Below, in pieces: positions 24,267-31,737 of a DNA stretch of 37,205 nucleotides. The DNA lies in contig JACQEX010000065.1 in NCBI GenBank assembly GCA_016200345.1, positions 1 to 37,205 of the forward strand, in the 5' to 3' direction. The translations under genes were made by a program, and so were the position numbers. The stretch's first letter is position 1, and every line of letters starts with the position of its first letter. The notes under the pieces are model-generated. The model made no database searches and was not told the DNA's origin. It saw only the letters and a program-made list of their open reading frames with translations. Source of the stretch: Nitrospinota bacterium. Lineage in GTDB: Bacteria; Nitrospinota_A; UBA7883; JACRGQ01.

Positions 24267-24966
24267 ATGGAAGAAAGCCAGCTCAATGCGGTATTGCTAA
24301 AGCGCGTAGAGGTCGCGCCCGGTTTGATAATTCTCTCCGTCAAGCCCGACGGGTGGAAACTGCCGGTTTTCGAGCCGGGACAGTACGCCGTCCTTGGTCT
24401 GTCCGGCTCCGCGTTGCGAACCGACCTTTCCGACCCGGAGACCGAGGCTCTCCCGGCGGATAAAATAATAAAACGGGCCTACTCCATCGCCTCATCCTCC
24501 AAGGAAAACGAATATGTGGAGCTTTACATAACGCTCATCCGTTCCGGCTCGCTGACGCCCAGGATTTTCGCGCTGAAGGAGGGGGATAAAATATTCCTCG
24601 CCGACAAGTTCAAGGGGACGCTTCGCCGTTTTGCACGGTGCGCGGCATTCGTGGGATTTGGGATACCGCGCCGAGCTTGCGACGCTGGCGTATTATTTTA
24701 AGAGCTTCGCCTACTTCCCGATTATCAGCAAGCCGGGCGACGAAAAGGAGGGCTGGGGCGGTCAGACGGGCCACGTGCAGGATTTGTGGCGAAACAAGAC
24801 GCTTGAACAACGCTGGGGAACGGCCCCGAAGCCGGAGGACACGCACGTCTTCATCTGCGGCGCCCCGGCGATGGCGGAGGAGATGTCGAAATTCCTCGAG
24901 GGGGAGGGGTTTAGGGAGCACAAGAAAAAGGAGCCGGGCCAGATTCATTTGGAAAGATTCTGGTAG
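24267..24966 (+). pseudogene. fpr: Ferredoxin/flavodoxin-NADP+ reductase, broken by internal deletion and frameshift
   Basis: The start is ATG 24267 (GGGAG upstream), not the TTG at 24255. The first part is the FAD domain: FEPGQYAVLGL, the FAD motif KRAYSIASSSKEN, then KEGDKIFLADKFKGTL. The frame then changes near 24620-24630, and the other frame continues FAVLHGARHSWDLGYRAELATL through HVFICGAPAMAEEM to HLERFW, the normal C-terminus of Fpr. Compared with the family, about 40 residues between the two parts are absent, including the ATGTGLAPY-type NADP-binding loop. A single non-triplet deletion of roughly 120-130 nt explains both defects. As written, the product could not bind NADP normally. 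An assembly collapse is the alternative. Confidence 0.82.
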
Positions 24967-24981
24967 ACGGGTTGCTGAGAG

Positions 24982-25635
24982 ATGACGACGTTAAAGAATC
25001 TTAAAACGCAACGGGGGCTTTACGGTAGCCGCGCGGCATTATCTGCCGGGGCGGTTGTTTTTCTGCTCTCAATTTTTATTTTTGCGACGGCCGGGTTCGC
25101 CGAGTCCAAAAGGTTGATTCGCTATTCGGACTCCGCCGGGAAATATTTTTACGTCGCAAAGATTTCGGACGTCCCCGAACAATACCGCCCCTCGGCCACG
25201 TCCGTGCTGGTCAAGACCGCCGGCGAAGGAAACAACGGCGCGGACGAAAAATCCGAGGCGGAGGAGAAACCCTCCGGCGACGGCGTGCGCGTGACGATCC
25301 CGCTGAAATTTTCAAGAACCGACTCCGGCGGGACGAGATATTCCGGCGAGGTGAAAAACTTCCTAAGTTCCGACGTCAGCGAGGCAAGACTCACAATCAG
25401 CGTCGTCTCCAAAATCCCCGGCGAGGACGGAACCGCGGAGGTGGTTGTTCGCGGTAGCAAAGGTTCGGGGATTCTCGGCCCCGACGAGACGGCGAAGGTC
25501 TACGGCGTTTTGTCGGTGGATTACAAATCGGTAAAAACTTTTGGCTACAAGCTGACCTGGCAGTCCGCCGTAACGGACGGAGGAAATGCCGGCCATTCTG
25601 AAAAAAACGGGACGGCGGCGAAAAAAAACCGTTAG
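24982..25635 (+). CDS. Secreted FxLYD-like protein of unknown function
   Basis: 217 residues. An N-terminal hydrophobic segment (AVVFLLSIFIFATAGFA) acts as signal peptide or anchor. A short KRLIRYSDSAGKYFYVAKISDVPEQYR region resembles DUF4124-type leaders. An acidic linker follows, then a beta-sandwich region (about 95-200) with YSGEVKNFLSSDVSEARLTISVVSK, reminiscent of FxLYD domains, and a charged tail. FxLYD modules occur on exported proteins and have no catalytic residues. It begins 15 nt after the reductase stop in the same direction, so it may be co-transcribed, but no functional link is obvious. A weak GAGAG ribosome site precedes the ATG. Confidence 0.6.
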   Translation: MTTLKNLKTQRGLYGSRAALSAGAVVFLLSIFIFATAGFAESKRLIRYSDSAGKYFYVAKISDVPEQYRPSATSVLVKTAGEGNNGADEKSEAEEKPSGDGVRVTIPLKFSRTDSGGTRYSGEVKNFLSSDVSEARLTISVVSKIPGEDGTAEVVVRGSKGSGILGPDETAKVYGVLSVDYKSVKTFGYKLTWQSAVTDGGNAGHSEKNGTAAKKNR

Positions 25636-25663
25636 GACGCGAAACCAGCCCGGAGAAAAAATA

Positions 25664-25692
25664 TTTGCATTTATAAGTTAAATGCTGTAGAT
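25664..25692 (+). promoter_or_regulatory. Promoter of the candidate non-coding RNA
   Basis: TTGCAT (25664-25669), a 17-nt spacer and TAGATT (25687-25692) form a good sigma70-like promoter in a gene-free region. The predicted start is about 25699, at the foot of the closing stem of the RNA described next. The same TTGCAT-N17 arrangement precedes the small exported protein gene at 25988. Confidence 0.6.
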
Positions 25693-25695
25693 TCC

Positions 25696-25925
25696 AAAGC
25701 TTAAGCTAAATTGCGGGCGCGGTTAAAGGCGCCGCAGTGCGGTTGACTTGTTGGCGACCGCAGGCCTTGCGGAAGGGACATTTTTACGAGTGTGCCTCCC
25801 GCCGTTGATAAGAGCGGTTATTATATGTGCCGGTTAAGTGATTGGCTCCGGCTTTTTTGGAGGATGCGTAAGCTTGTGGAACCCGCCAGGGTCTGAATGG
25901 GCGAACGTATGAACGTTTTTTTTTC
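25696..25925 (+). ncRNA. Candidate structured non-coding RNA (unidentified, 6S-like size)
   Basis: This lies within the 491-nt interval 25636-26126, which has no credible protein gene. AAGCTTAAGC (25696) can pair with GCGTAAGCTT (25866-25875), closing about 180 nt. Inside are GGCGC/GCGCC (25715-25732), TGCGGTTG/CGACCGCA (25737-25761), GGAAGGGACA/TGTGCCTCCC (25770-25799), CCGTT/AGCGG (25802-25817) and GCCGG/CCGGC followed by T6 (25829-25858). A second stem AACGT-ATGA-ACGTT plus T9 (25904-25924) is a further terminator. The size and closing stem recall 6S RNA, but I cannot match its conserved sequences, nor those of SRP, tmRNA or RNase P RNA. It could be a long leader of the next gene, though a separate promoter lies in between. 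Confidence 0.5.
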
Positions 25926-25987
25926 GGCTCCTTTGATTGCCTTCAATCGCTTGAAACCCGCGCGAGAGGTGTGTTTTTGCCAAAAAC

Positions 25988-26016
25988 TTGCATTTGACGG
26001 CCTAAACCGTTAAAAT
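25988..26016 (+). promoter_or_regulatory. Promoter of the small Lys/Ala/Glu-rich protein gene
   Basis: TTGCAT (25988-25993), a 17-nt spacer and TAAAAT (26011-26016) form a good sigma70-like promoter. It leaves a leader of about 105 nt before the GGAGG and ATG at 26127. Confidence 0.65.
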
Positions 26017-26126
26017 GGACGGGTTTGGTGGTTTAGATTAGGAATACAAGCCGTTAATTAAGGTAATGTCGTATAAGGTATACGGCGTGCGGCAGGTAGG
26101 TAGTAGTTTTTTTTTGGAGGATATTT

Positions 26127-26339
<213 letters not shown>

Positions 26340-26359
26340 TTTCCAATTCGGAAATCGGA

Positions 26360-26388
26360 GCCGGGGCTTTTGCCCCGGCTTTTTTTTT
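26360..26388 (+). terminator. Strong Rho-independent terminator
   Basis: GCCGGGGC-TTTT-GCCCCGGC is a perfect 8-bp GC stem followed by nine T, 21 nt after the small-protein stop codon. Confidence 0.95.
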
Positions 26389-26444
26389 CCTTTTTTAGCA
26401 TACTGAAGCCAGACGGAAAGGGCCGTGGTTCGCATTTTCCCTTC

Positions 26445-26534
26445 GGTGGGCACGCCATTTATGGCGTACTTTGCCGCGCAAGCGGCAACAATTCGTCGGC
26501 CTTGACGGGCCGCACCCTAAAGGGCGTACCTACC
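26445..26534. repeat. Palindromic TIR-type repeat element, copy 2
   Basis: A 90-bp element with left end GGTGGGCACGCC and right end GGGCGTACCTACC (reverse complement GGTAGGTACGCCC), matching the ends of copy 1 at 17807-17874. Inner palindromes are ACGCCAT-TT-ATGGCGT and TTGCCGC-GCAA-GCGGCAA. It lies in the 355-nt gene-free gap 26340-26694 between two convergent terminators. Confidence 0.65.
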
Positions 26535-26594
26535 AAAGAAATAAGCGGAGATGCGCGCTCTGACGTAGAATGCACAAGAATATAACCATTTACT

Positions 26595-26644
26595 GCGGGC
26601 GCGGCAACAGGATGAATCCCGTCGCTACCAATTCGTGTCGGCGC
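26595..26644 (-). repeat. Dispersed repeat, copy C (inverted)
   Basis: The reverse complement reads ACACGAATTGGTAGCGACGG then GATTCATCCTGTTGCCGC, an inverted near-copy of the core of the repeats at 18856-18941 and 37073-37154. It abuts the A-run of the CarD terminator. Confidence 0.75.
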
Positions 26645-26680
26645 AAAAAAAAACCCGCCTTAACTTTTCGTCAAGACGGG
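26645..26680 (-). terminator. Rho-independent terminator of the CarD gene
   Basis: On the minus strand CCCGTCTTGAC-GAAAA-GTTAAGGCGGG forms an 11-bp stem with two G-U pairs, followed by nine U. It lies 15 nt beyond the CarD stop codon. The G-U pairs make it stable only as minus-strand RNA. Confidence 0.9.
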
Positions 26681-26694
26681 CTTGAAATTCTGAA

Positions 26695-27204
26695 TTAGGC
26701 CGTGAAGGCTTTGTCGAGCAGTTTGCTCGCCTGGTCCTTTTCAATCCCCTTCGCCTCGGCGATTTCCATGACCATGAGCTGGCGCACATTGTCGTACATT
26801 CTCTGCTCCCCGAAGGAAAGCTCCTTCTTGATCTGGATAATCGTCAGATCCCTGAGGATTTCCGCCAGCTCGAAAACGGAGCCGGATTTTATCCTGTCTA
26901 TGTAGCTCTTCTGCCTCTTGTGCCAGTTCATGCCGATGGCCGCCTTGTTTTTCGTCCTCAGCAACCTCAGCACCTTTCTGACGTCCCTGTCCTTGATCAC
27001 CGAGCGGATGCCGATTTGCATCGCCCTCGACGCGGGAACGCGAATCGTCATGCCCGACTCGTCAATCCTGATTGTGTAAAACGGGGTGAGGGACAATTTC
27101 TCCCCGGTTTTAATCCGCTCAATTTTCTCGATGATGCCCACGCCATGGGCGGGATAAACAACCCTGGCGCCGCGCTTTAGATTAGATTTTTCTTTACCTT
27201 CCAA
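26695..27204 (-). CDS. carD: CarD/CdnL-family RNA-polymerase-binding regulator
   Basis: 169 residues. The N-terminal RNAP-interaction (TRCF-like) domain shows RGARVVYPAHGVGIIEKIE (about 11-29) and the strand pair around PFYTIRIDESGMTIRVP. A helical DNA-binding domain (about 70-165) includes NWHKRQKSYIDRIKSG and LSFGEQRMYDNVRQLMVMEIA. The length is typical. CarD-family proteins bind the RNAP beta subunit, stabilise open complexes at rRNA and growth promoters, and are common in Deltaproteobacteria, Actinobacteria and Firmicutes. It is transcribed alone and ends in its own terminator. Confidence 0.92.
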   Translation of the reverse strand: MEGKEKSNLKRGARVVYPAHGVGIIEKIERIKTGEKLSLTPFYTIRIDESGMTIRVPASRAMQIGIRSVIKDRDVRKVLRLLRTKNKAAIGMNWHKRQKSYIDRIKSGSVFELAEILRDLTIIQIKKELSFGEQRMYDNVRQLMVMEIAEAKGIEKDQASKLLDKAFTA

Positions 27205-27568
27205 AACAACACCTCACAAAATAATTGTTGCGAAGCTGATGATAACACATCCGGGAAATATTGCCCAGTAAATAGTTTATTCCCGTGTCTAGTGAACGGC
27301 AGGTATCTATTTGAAAAATAAGGCTATTTAGTGTGAACGAGGCCGAAATGCAGTTTTTATAAAAAATCATAATTATTTGATTTATAAAATGTTATGCCTA
27401 AAATAGCCGCATTGTAATATTTATTTTAAGTTCGACGCATAATGAGCAAAAAATCACGCTTTTACAAAATATTCGTCATGTTTCGATTTATTCTATGAAA
27501 CGGGCCGGTTAAGGGTTAAACTTCCAAAAATGGAGTTAATTTTTATTAGATTGTCGTCGGGCGCATAG
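27205..27568. other. AT-rich gene-free divergent promoter region
   Basis: 364 nt, clearly more AT-rich than the flanking genes, between carD (minus) and tyrA (plus). I see no gene or known RNA. It should hold both promoters; several TATAAA/TAATAT words occur (for example TTTATAAAAAATCATAATTATTTGATTTATAAA around 27355-27388), but no box pair stands out. The composition shift could mark a protein-binding or bent-DNA segment. Confidence 0.5.
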
Positions 27569-28429
27569 ATGAACAAACCGCGTTTTGGCCGGGTTGCAAT
27601 CATCGGCGTGGGGCTTATCGGCGGCTCCATCGCGCGGGTGCTAAAGCACCGCCGACTTGCCGGAAGAATTGTCGGCGCGGGGCGCGGAAGCCAAAATTTG
27701 CAGACCGCCCTGGGGTTGGGGATTGTGGACGAGGTCGCCGCACCCGAGAAAGCCGTCGAGGGGGCCGACCTAATCGTAATCTGCACGCCGGTTCTTTCGA
27801 TTATTCCGACGTTGGAGGCGATTGCGCCGCACGTTAAAAAAGGCGCCTTGGTGACCGACGCCGGCTCCACCAAAAAGGAGATTGTCGCGAGAGGTGAGGC
27901 GATTGCAAATGGACGGTTTTTCTTCGTCGGCTCGCACCCGATAGCCGGCACGGAAAAATCCGGGGCCGGGGCCTCGTTTGAAACCCTTTTCGACGGGAAG
28001 GTTTGCATCGTAACGCCGTCGGCGAACACGCCGCCGGACAAACTTGAGATTGTCAACTCCCTCTGGACGGACGCCGGGATGCGCGTCTCCATAATGGATC
28101 CCGAAAAACACGACAAGGTTTTGGGGGCGATAAGCCATCTGCCGCACATGACTGCCTTCGCGCTGGTGAACGCACTGGCAGGCACGGACGGGGGGGAGGA
28201 GATGCTCCAGTTCGCCGGGGGCGGTTTTAAGGACACGACGAGGATAGCCTCCAGCCCGCCGGAGATGTGGGCCGACATCGCCATGGCAAACTCCGACGCG
28301 CTGGCGGAAATGGTCGGAAAGAACATCGAGCAGTTAAAAAAAATCGAGTCCGCAATCAAGGCTGGCGACAGGGCGGCCCTTTTGGGAATGTTTGGGCGGG
28401 CAAACAAGTTTAGGGAAAAATTGAGGTGA
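27569..28429 (+). CDS. tyrA: Prephenate dehydrogenase
   Basis: 286 residues. It oxidatively decarboxylates prephenate to 4-hydroxyphenylpyruvate in tyrosine biosynthesis. It has an N-terminal Rossmann fold with GVGLIGGS (13-20), the VTDAGSTKKEI segment, and the catalytic His123 region GSHPIAGTEKSG, followed by the helical dimerisation domain (SHLPHMTAFALVNAL). It has no chorismate mutase or ACT domain. An arogenate substrate or relaxed specificity cannot be excluded. Its TGA overlaps the GTG start of cmk. In many Deltaproteobacteria aroA lies between tyrA and cmk; it is absent here. Confidence 0.93.
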   Translation: MNKPRFGRVAIIGVGLIGGSIARVLKHRRLAGRIVGAGRGSQNLQTALGLGIVDEVAAPEKAVEGADLIVICTPVLSIIPTLEAIAPHVKKGALVTDAGSTKKEIVARGEAIANGRFFFVGSHPIAGTEKSGAGASFETLFDGKVCIVTPSANTPPDKLEIVNSLWTDAGMRVSIMDPEKHDKVLGAISHLPHMTAFALVNALAGTDGGEEMLQFAGGGFKDTTRIASSPPEMWADIAMANSDALAEMVGKNIEQLKKIESAIKAGDRAALLGMFGRANKFREKLR

Positions 28430-29073
28430 TTGTCACCCTGGACGGCCCCGCCGGTTCGGGCAAAAGCACGACCGCGAGGGCGCTTGCGAAAAAACTGGGC
28501 GCCTTGTACCTCGACACCGGGGCGATGTACCGCGCGGTGACGCTAAAGGCGATTCAGGGCGGGGTGGAGCCGACCGACCGCGAGAGACTGGAAAAGATAT
28601 CCTCCGAAATATCCATTGATTTCCGCGAAACCAACGACGACCAGCTTGTGCTGGTGGACGGTGTTGACCGGACGCTCGACATACGCCGCCCGGAGGTTGA
28701 AAAGGCGGTCTCCGCCGTTTCCTCGCACGCCGGTGTTAGGGAACGGATGGTGGCCCTGCAACGAAAAATCGCCTCCTCCCATCCAAAAGTGGTGGTTGAG
28801 GGGCGGGACACGGGAAGCGTGGTGTTCCCAAACGCGGACTACAAATTTTATCTAAGCGCGTCGCCGGAGGTTCGCGCCGCCCGCAGGGGGAGGCAGAACG
28901 AGGAGCGGGGGACAAAATCCGGCGACGTGATTGGCGAGATAAACAAAAGGGACGCGATGGACTCCGGCAGGGCGGTCTCGCCGCTTGTTGTGCCGCCCGG
29001 GGGGGTGGAGTTGGACAACTCAAATTTAAGCCTTGACGAGACCATCCAAAAGATAATAGACTCCTTGGTTTAA
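28426..29073 (+). CDS. cmk: Cytidylate kinase
   Basis: 215 residues starting at GTG, overlapping tyrA by 4 nt (GTGA), so coupled. It phosphorylates CMP/dCMP with ATP. The P-loop GPAGSGKST (7-15), the YLDTGAMYRAVTLKA substrate segment, VEGRDTGSVVFPNADYKFYLSASPE and the RR-rich lid region (RAARRGRQNE) are all present, and the length fits the family. The Asp-Arg of GRDTG binds the CMP ribose/base. It precedes rpsA, the conserved arrangement in Proteobacteria. Confidence 0.95.
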   Translation: MIVTLDGPAGSGKSTTARALAKKLGALYLDTGAMYRAVTLKAIQGGVEPTDRERLEKISSEISIDFRETNDDQLVLVDGVDRTLDIRRPEVEKAVSAVSSHAGVRERMVALQRKIASSHPKVVVEGRDTGSVVFPNADYKFYLSASPEVRAARRGRQNEERGTKSGDVIGEINKRDAMDSGRAVSPLVVPPGGVELDNSNLSLDETIQKIIDSLV

Positions 29074-29116
29074 TGCGGTTAACTGCAAATTTAAGGAATC
29101 GGAGGAATAAAGTTTT

Positions 29117-30790
29117 ATGGCATCTCAGCAAAATTCCCGCTCCGTCGGCATGGTGGAGTTCGAGGAGAAAGAGTACAGCACCGCCGAATTGGCGGCAATC
29201 TACGACGAAAGCATAAGAAATTTTAAGGAAGGCGAGGTAATAACGGGCGTAATCGTTGACATCAACAACGACTCTATCGTGGTGGACGTCGGCTTTAAGT
29301 CCGAGGGGATTATCCCGATGGACGAGTTTCCGCACGGCTCCGGCCAGCTGAAAATCGGCCAGGAGGTCGAGGTCTTCATCGAGGACACCGAGAACGACGA
29401 CGGCGTCATGGTCTTCTCCATGGAAAAGGCGAGCAGAATGCGCCTTTGGGAGGAGCTACTTAAGAAATACGAGGCGAACCAGACCATACGCGGGGTCATT
29501 TTCGGCAAAATCAAGGGCGGACTCGCGGTGGACATCGGCCTGAAGGCCTTTTTGCCCGGCTCGCAGATTGACGTGCGCCCCCCGAAAAACCTGGACACCC
29601 TGCTCGGCAGGGAGTTTGAGTTCCGCATCATAAAGATGAACGCGAAACGCGGCAACATCGTTCTATCAAGAAGGGTGCTCGTCGAAGAGGAAAGAAAAGT
29701 CACGAAGGACTCCACGCTCTCCACATTGGAAGAGGGGAAAATCGTCGAGGGCGTCGTGAAGAACATCACGGATTACGGCGCGTTCATAGACCTCGGCGGC
29801 GTGGACGGCCTTTTGCACATCACGGACATGTCGTGGGGCAGAATCAACCACCCGTCCGAACTGCTAAAAGTGGGCGACACCATCAACGTGGTCGTCCTGA
29901 AATTCGACAAGGAGACCGAGCGCGTGTCGCTGGGCCTGAAACAACAGCATCCCGACCCGTGGGCAAACGTCCAGGAGAAATACCCCATTGGCAAGCGCGT
30001 GAAGGGGAAGGTCGTGTCCATCACCGATTACGGCGCGTTTTTGGAGTTGGAGAACGGCGTCGAGGGGCTCGTCCACATATCGGAGATGACCTGGAGCAAG
30101 CACGTTCGCCATCCAAGCAGGATTGTGAACATTGAAGACGCGGTCGAGGCCGAGGTGCTGAACATTGACACCGACAAGAAGCGGATTTCGCTCGGCATCA
30201 AGCAGATTACGCCTAACCCGTGGAACAAAATCGAGGAGCGCTACACCATCGGCGCCACCGTCGAGGGAACCGTCCGCAACCTCACCGATTTCGGCGCGTT
30301 TGTGGAGATAGAGGACGGCGTGGACGGCCTGATACACATCTCGGACATGAGCTGGACGCAAAAGATAAAACACCCCTCCGAGGTCCTTAAGAAGAAGGAC
30401 GTCGTGAAGTGCAAGGTCCTGAAGATTGACGAGGAGAACGAGAGGATTTCTCTCGGCCTCAAGCAACTAGAGCCGGATCCTTGGGAGACGGTGGCCCAGA
30501 AATACAAAGTGGGCCGGGACGTAAAAGCCACCATCGTCAAGGTAACGAACTTCGGCGCCTTCGCCGAAATCGAGCCTGGCATAGAGGGGCTGATTCACGT
30601 CTCGCAAATTTCGGACAAGACCCGCGTCGCCAACGCCCGCAAGGAGATAAAGATCGGGCAGGCGGTGGACGTGAAAATTATCAAGGTGGACATGGAGGGC
30701 AAGAAAATCGGCCTGAGCATGAAAGCCTTTTTAAACGGCATGACCGGGGACGAAAACTACGAGATAGAGGACTTCCCCTCCGAAGAATAA
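29117..30790 (+). CDS. rpsA: 30S ribosomal protein S1
   Basis: 557 residues, the standard six-domain form. Six S1/OB repeats begin near EVITGVIVDINNDSIVVDVG, NQTIRGVIFGKIKGGLAVDIG, GKIVEGVVKNITDYGAFIDLG, GKRVKGKVVSITDYGAFLEL, GATVEGTVRNLTDFGAFVEI and GRDVKATIVKVTNFGAFAEI. The first two bind the ribosome; the last four carry the DYGAF/NFGAF RNA-binding pattern and bring mRNA to the 30S subunit. A GGAGGAAT site lies about 11 nt before the ATG. The 43-nt gap to cmk has no terminator, so co-transcription is likely. Confidence 0.97.
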   Translation: MASQQNSRSVGMVEFEEKEYSTAELAAIYDESIRNFKEGEVITGVIVDINNDSIVVDVGFKSEGIIPMDEFPHGSGQLKIGQEVEVFIEDTENDDGVMVFSMEKASRMRLWEELLKKYEANQTIRGVIFGKIKGGLAVDIGLKAFLPGSQIDVRPPKNLDTLLGREFEFRIIKMNAKRGNIVLSRRVLVEEERKVTKDSTLSTLEEGKIVEGVVKNITDYGAFIDLGGVDGLLHITDMSWGRINHPSELLKVGDTINVVVLKFDKETERVSLGLKQQHPDPWANVQEKYPIGKRVKGKVVSITDYGAFLELENGVEGLVHISEMTWSKHVRHPSRIVNIEDAVEAEVLNIDTDKKRISLGIKQITPNPWNKIEERYTIGATVEGTVRNLTDFGAFVEIEDGVDGLIHISDMSWTQKIKHPSEVLKKKDVVKCKVLKIDEENERISLGLKQLEPDPWETVAQKYKVGRDVKATIVKVTNFGAFAEIEPGIEGLIHVSQISDKTRVANARKEIKIGQAVDVKIIKVDMEGKKIGLSMKAFLNGMTGDENYEIEDFPSEE

Positions 30791-30794
30791 TTAA

Positions 30795-31715
30795 ATGGAA
30801 ACCCCGGCCACAAACGCCCATCAAAACAGAAAAGGCATTTTGGCCGGGGTTCTTATCCTTTTCGCGCTTGTCGCGGTGTTCGCGGTTTTTTCCGCGCTTT
30901 CCCCATCCGAGCAGTTCGGCGACCCGTCCGGCTTTGGCCGTGAGAAAATCGGCGTCGTAGAAATTTTCGGCCCCATCATGCAGTCCGACGACGTCGTGAC
31001 GCAGATTCACAAATTTGCCGATGACGGCTCCATCAAGGCGATAATCATAAGAATTGACTCCCCCGGCGGCGCCGTGGCCCCGTCGCAGGAGATTTACAAC
31101 GCCGTGGTAAAGGCGCGCAAATCCAAAAAGGTCGTCGCGTCCATGGCGACGGTAGCGGCCTCCGGCGGATACTACATTGCGGTCGGGGCGGAAAAAATCT
31201 TTGCCAATCCAGGCTCCATCACCGGCTCCATCGGCGTGATAATGGGCTTTGTGGATTTGCAGGAGTTGATGAAGAAAATCGGGCTTCAGGGCGTCGTGAT
31301 AAAATCCGGCCCGTACAAGGACATCGGCGCCAACGACAGGCCGTTCACCGATGCGGATCGAAAGGTGCTACAGGACGTGATAGACGACGTGTACGCGCAG
31401 TTCGTATCCGCCGTCGCAAAGGGGCGCGGGCTGGACGAGGCCAAGGTGAGGGCGCTTGCGGACGGACGGGTCTATTCCGGGCGGATGGCGAAAGAGCGCG
31501 GGATGATAGACGAGCTTGGCGGAATGGACGAGGCGGCGGACTACACGGCGAAGATTGCCGGGATAAAGGGAAAGCCGAAACTTGTGCGCGAAAGGCCGAA
31601 GTTCGGGTTGCTCAAGGAAATTCTTGGCGAAAAAATTTCAACCAAATTCGACTGGCTGGTTAACGAGGCCTCCGTCCACAAACCCGGCGTCTACTATCTC
31701 TGGCAGATGAACTAA
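30795..31715 (+). CDS. sppA: Signal peptide peptidase SppA
   Basis: 306 residues, the short single-domain form. One N-terminal transmembrane helix (about 15-35) anchors a periplasmic serine protease of the ClpP fold. Catalytic Ser123 is in VAASGGYYIA, and the Lys region is KSGPYKDIG (170-178), in the Ser-Lys dyad arrangement; RIDSPGGAV forms the oxyanion/binding strand and GSITGSIGVIMGF the conserved loop. It degrades cleaved signal peptides in the inner membrane. It starts 4 nt after rpsA with no strong ribosome site of its own, so it probably depends on read-through and re-initiation. Confidence 0.95.
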   Translation: METPATNAHQNRKGILAGVLILFALVAVFAVFSALSPSEQFGDPSGFGREKIGVVEIFGPIMQSDDVVTQIHKFADDGSIKAIIIRIDSPGGAVAPSQEIYNAVVKARKSKKVVASMATVAASGGYYIAVGAEKIFANPGSITGSIGVIMGFVDLQELMKKIGLQGVVIKSGPYKDIGANDRPFTDADRKVLQDVIDDVYAQFVSAVAKGRGLDEAKVRALADGRVYSGRMAKERGMIDELGGMDEAADYTAKIAGIKGKPKLVRERPKFGLLKEILGEKISTKFDWLVNEASVHKPGVYYLWQMN

Positions 31716-31737
31716 CCGATAAAATTGCCCGTACGGC

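Noticed and set aside
24631-24966. Separate small gene starting at MHGARHSWDLGY
   Set aside because: This is the C-terminal half of the NADP reductase; the Met is really a Leu-His (TTGCAC) context in the family and there is no ribosome site.
25860-25925. Signal recognition particle RNA apical domain (GAACCCGCCAGG...TGAA...)
   Set aside because: The 5' half resembles the SRP core, but the tetraloop-closing stem does not pair and the AGCAG side of the internal loop is absent.
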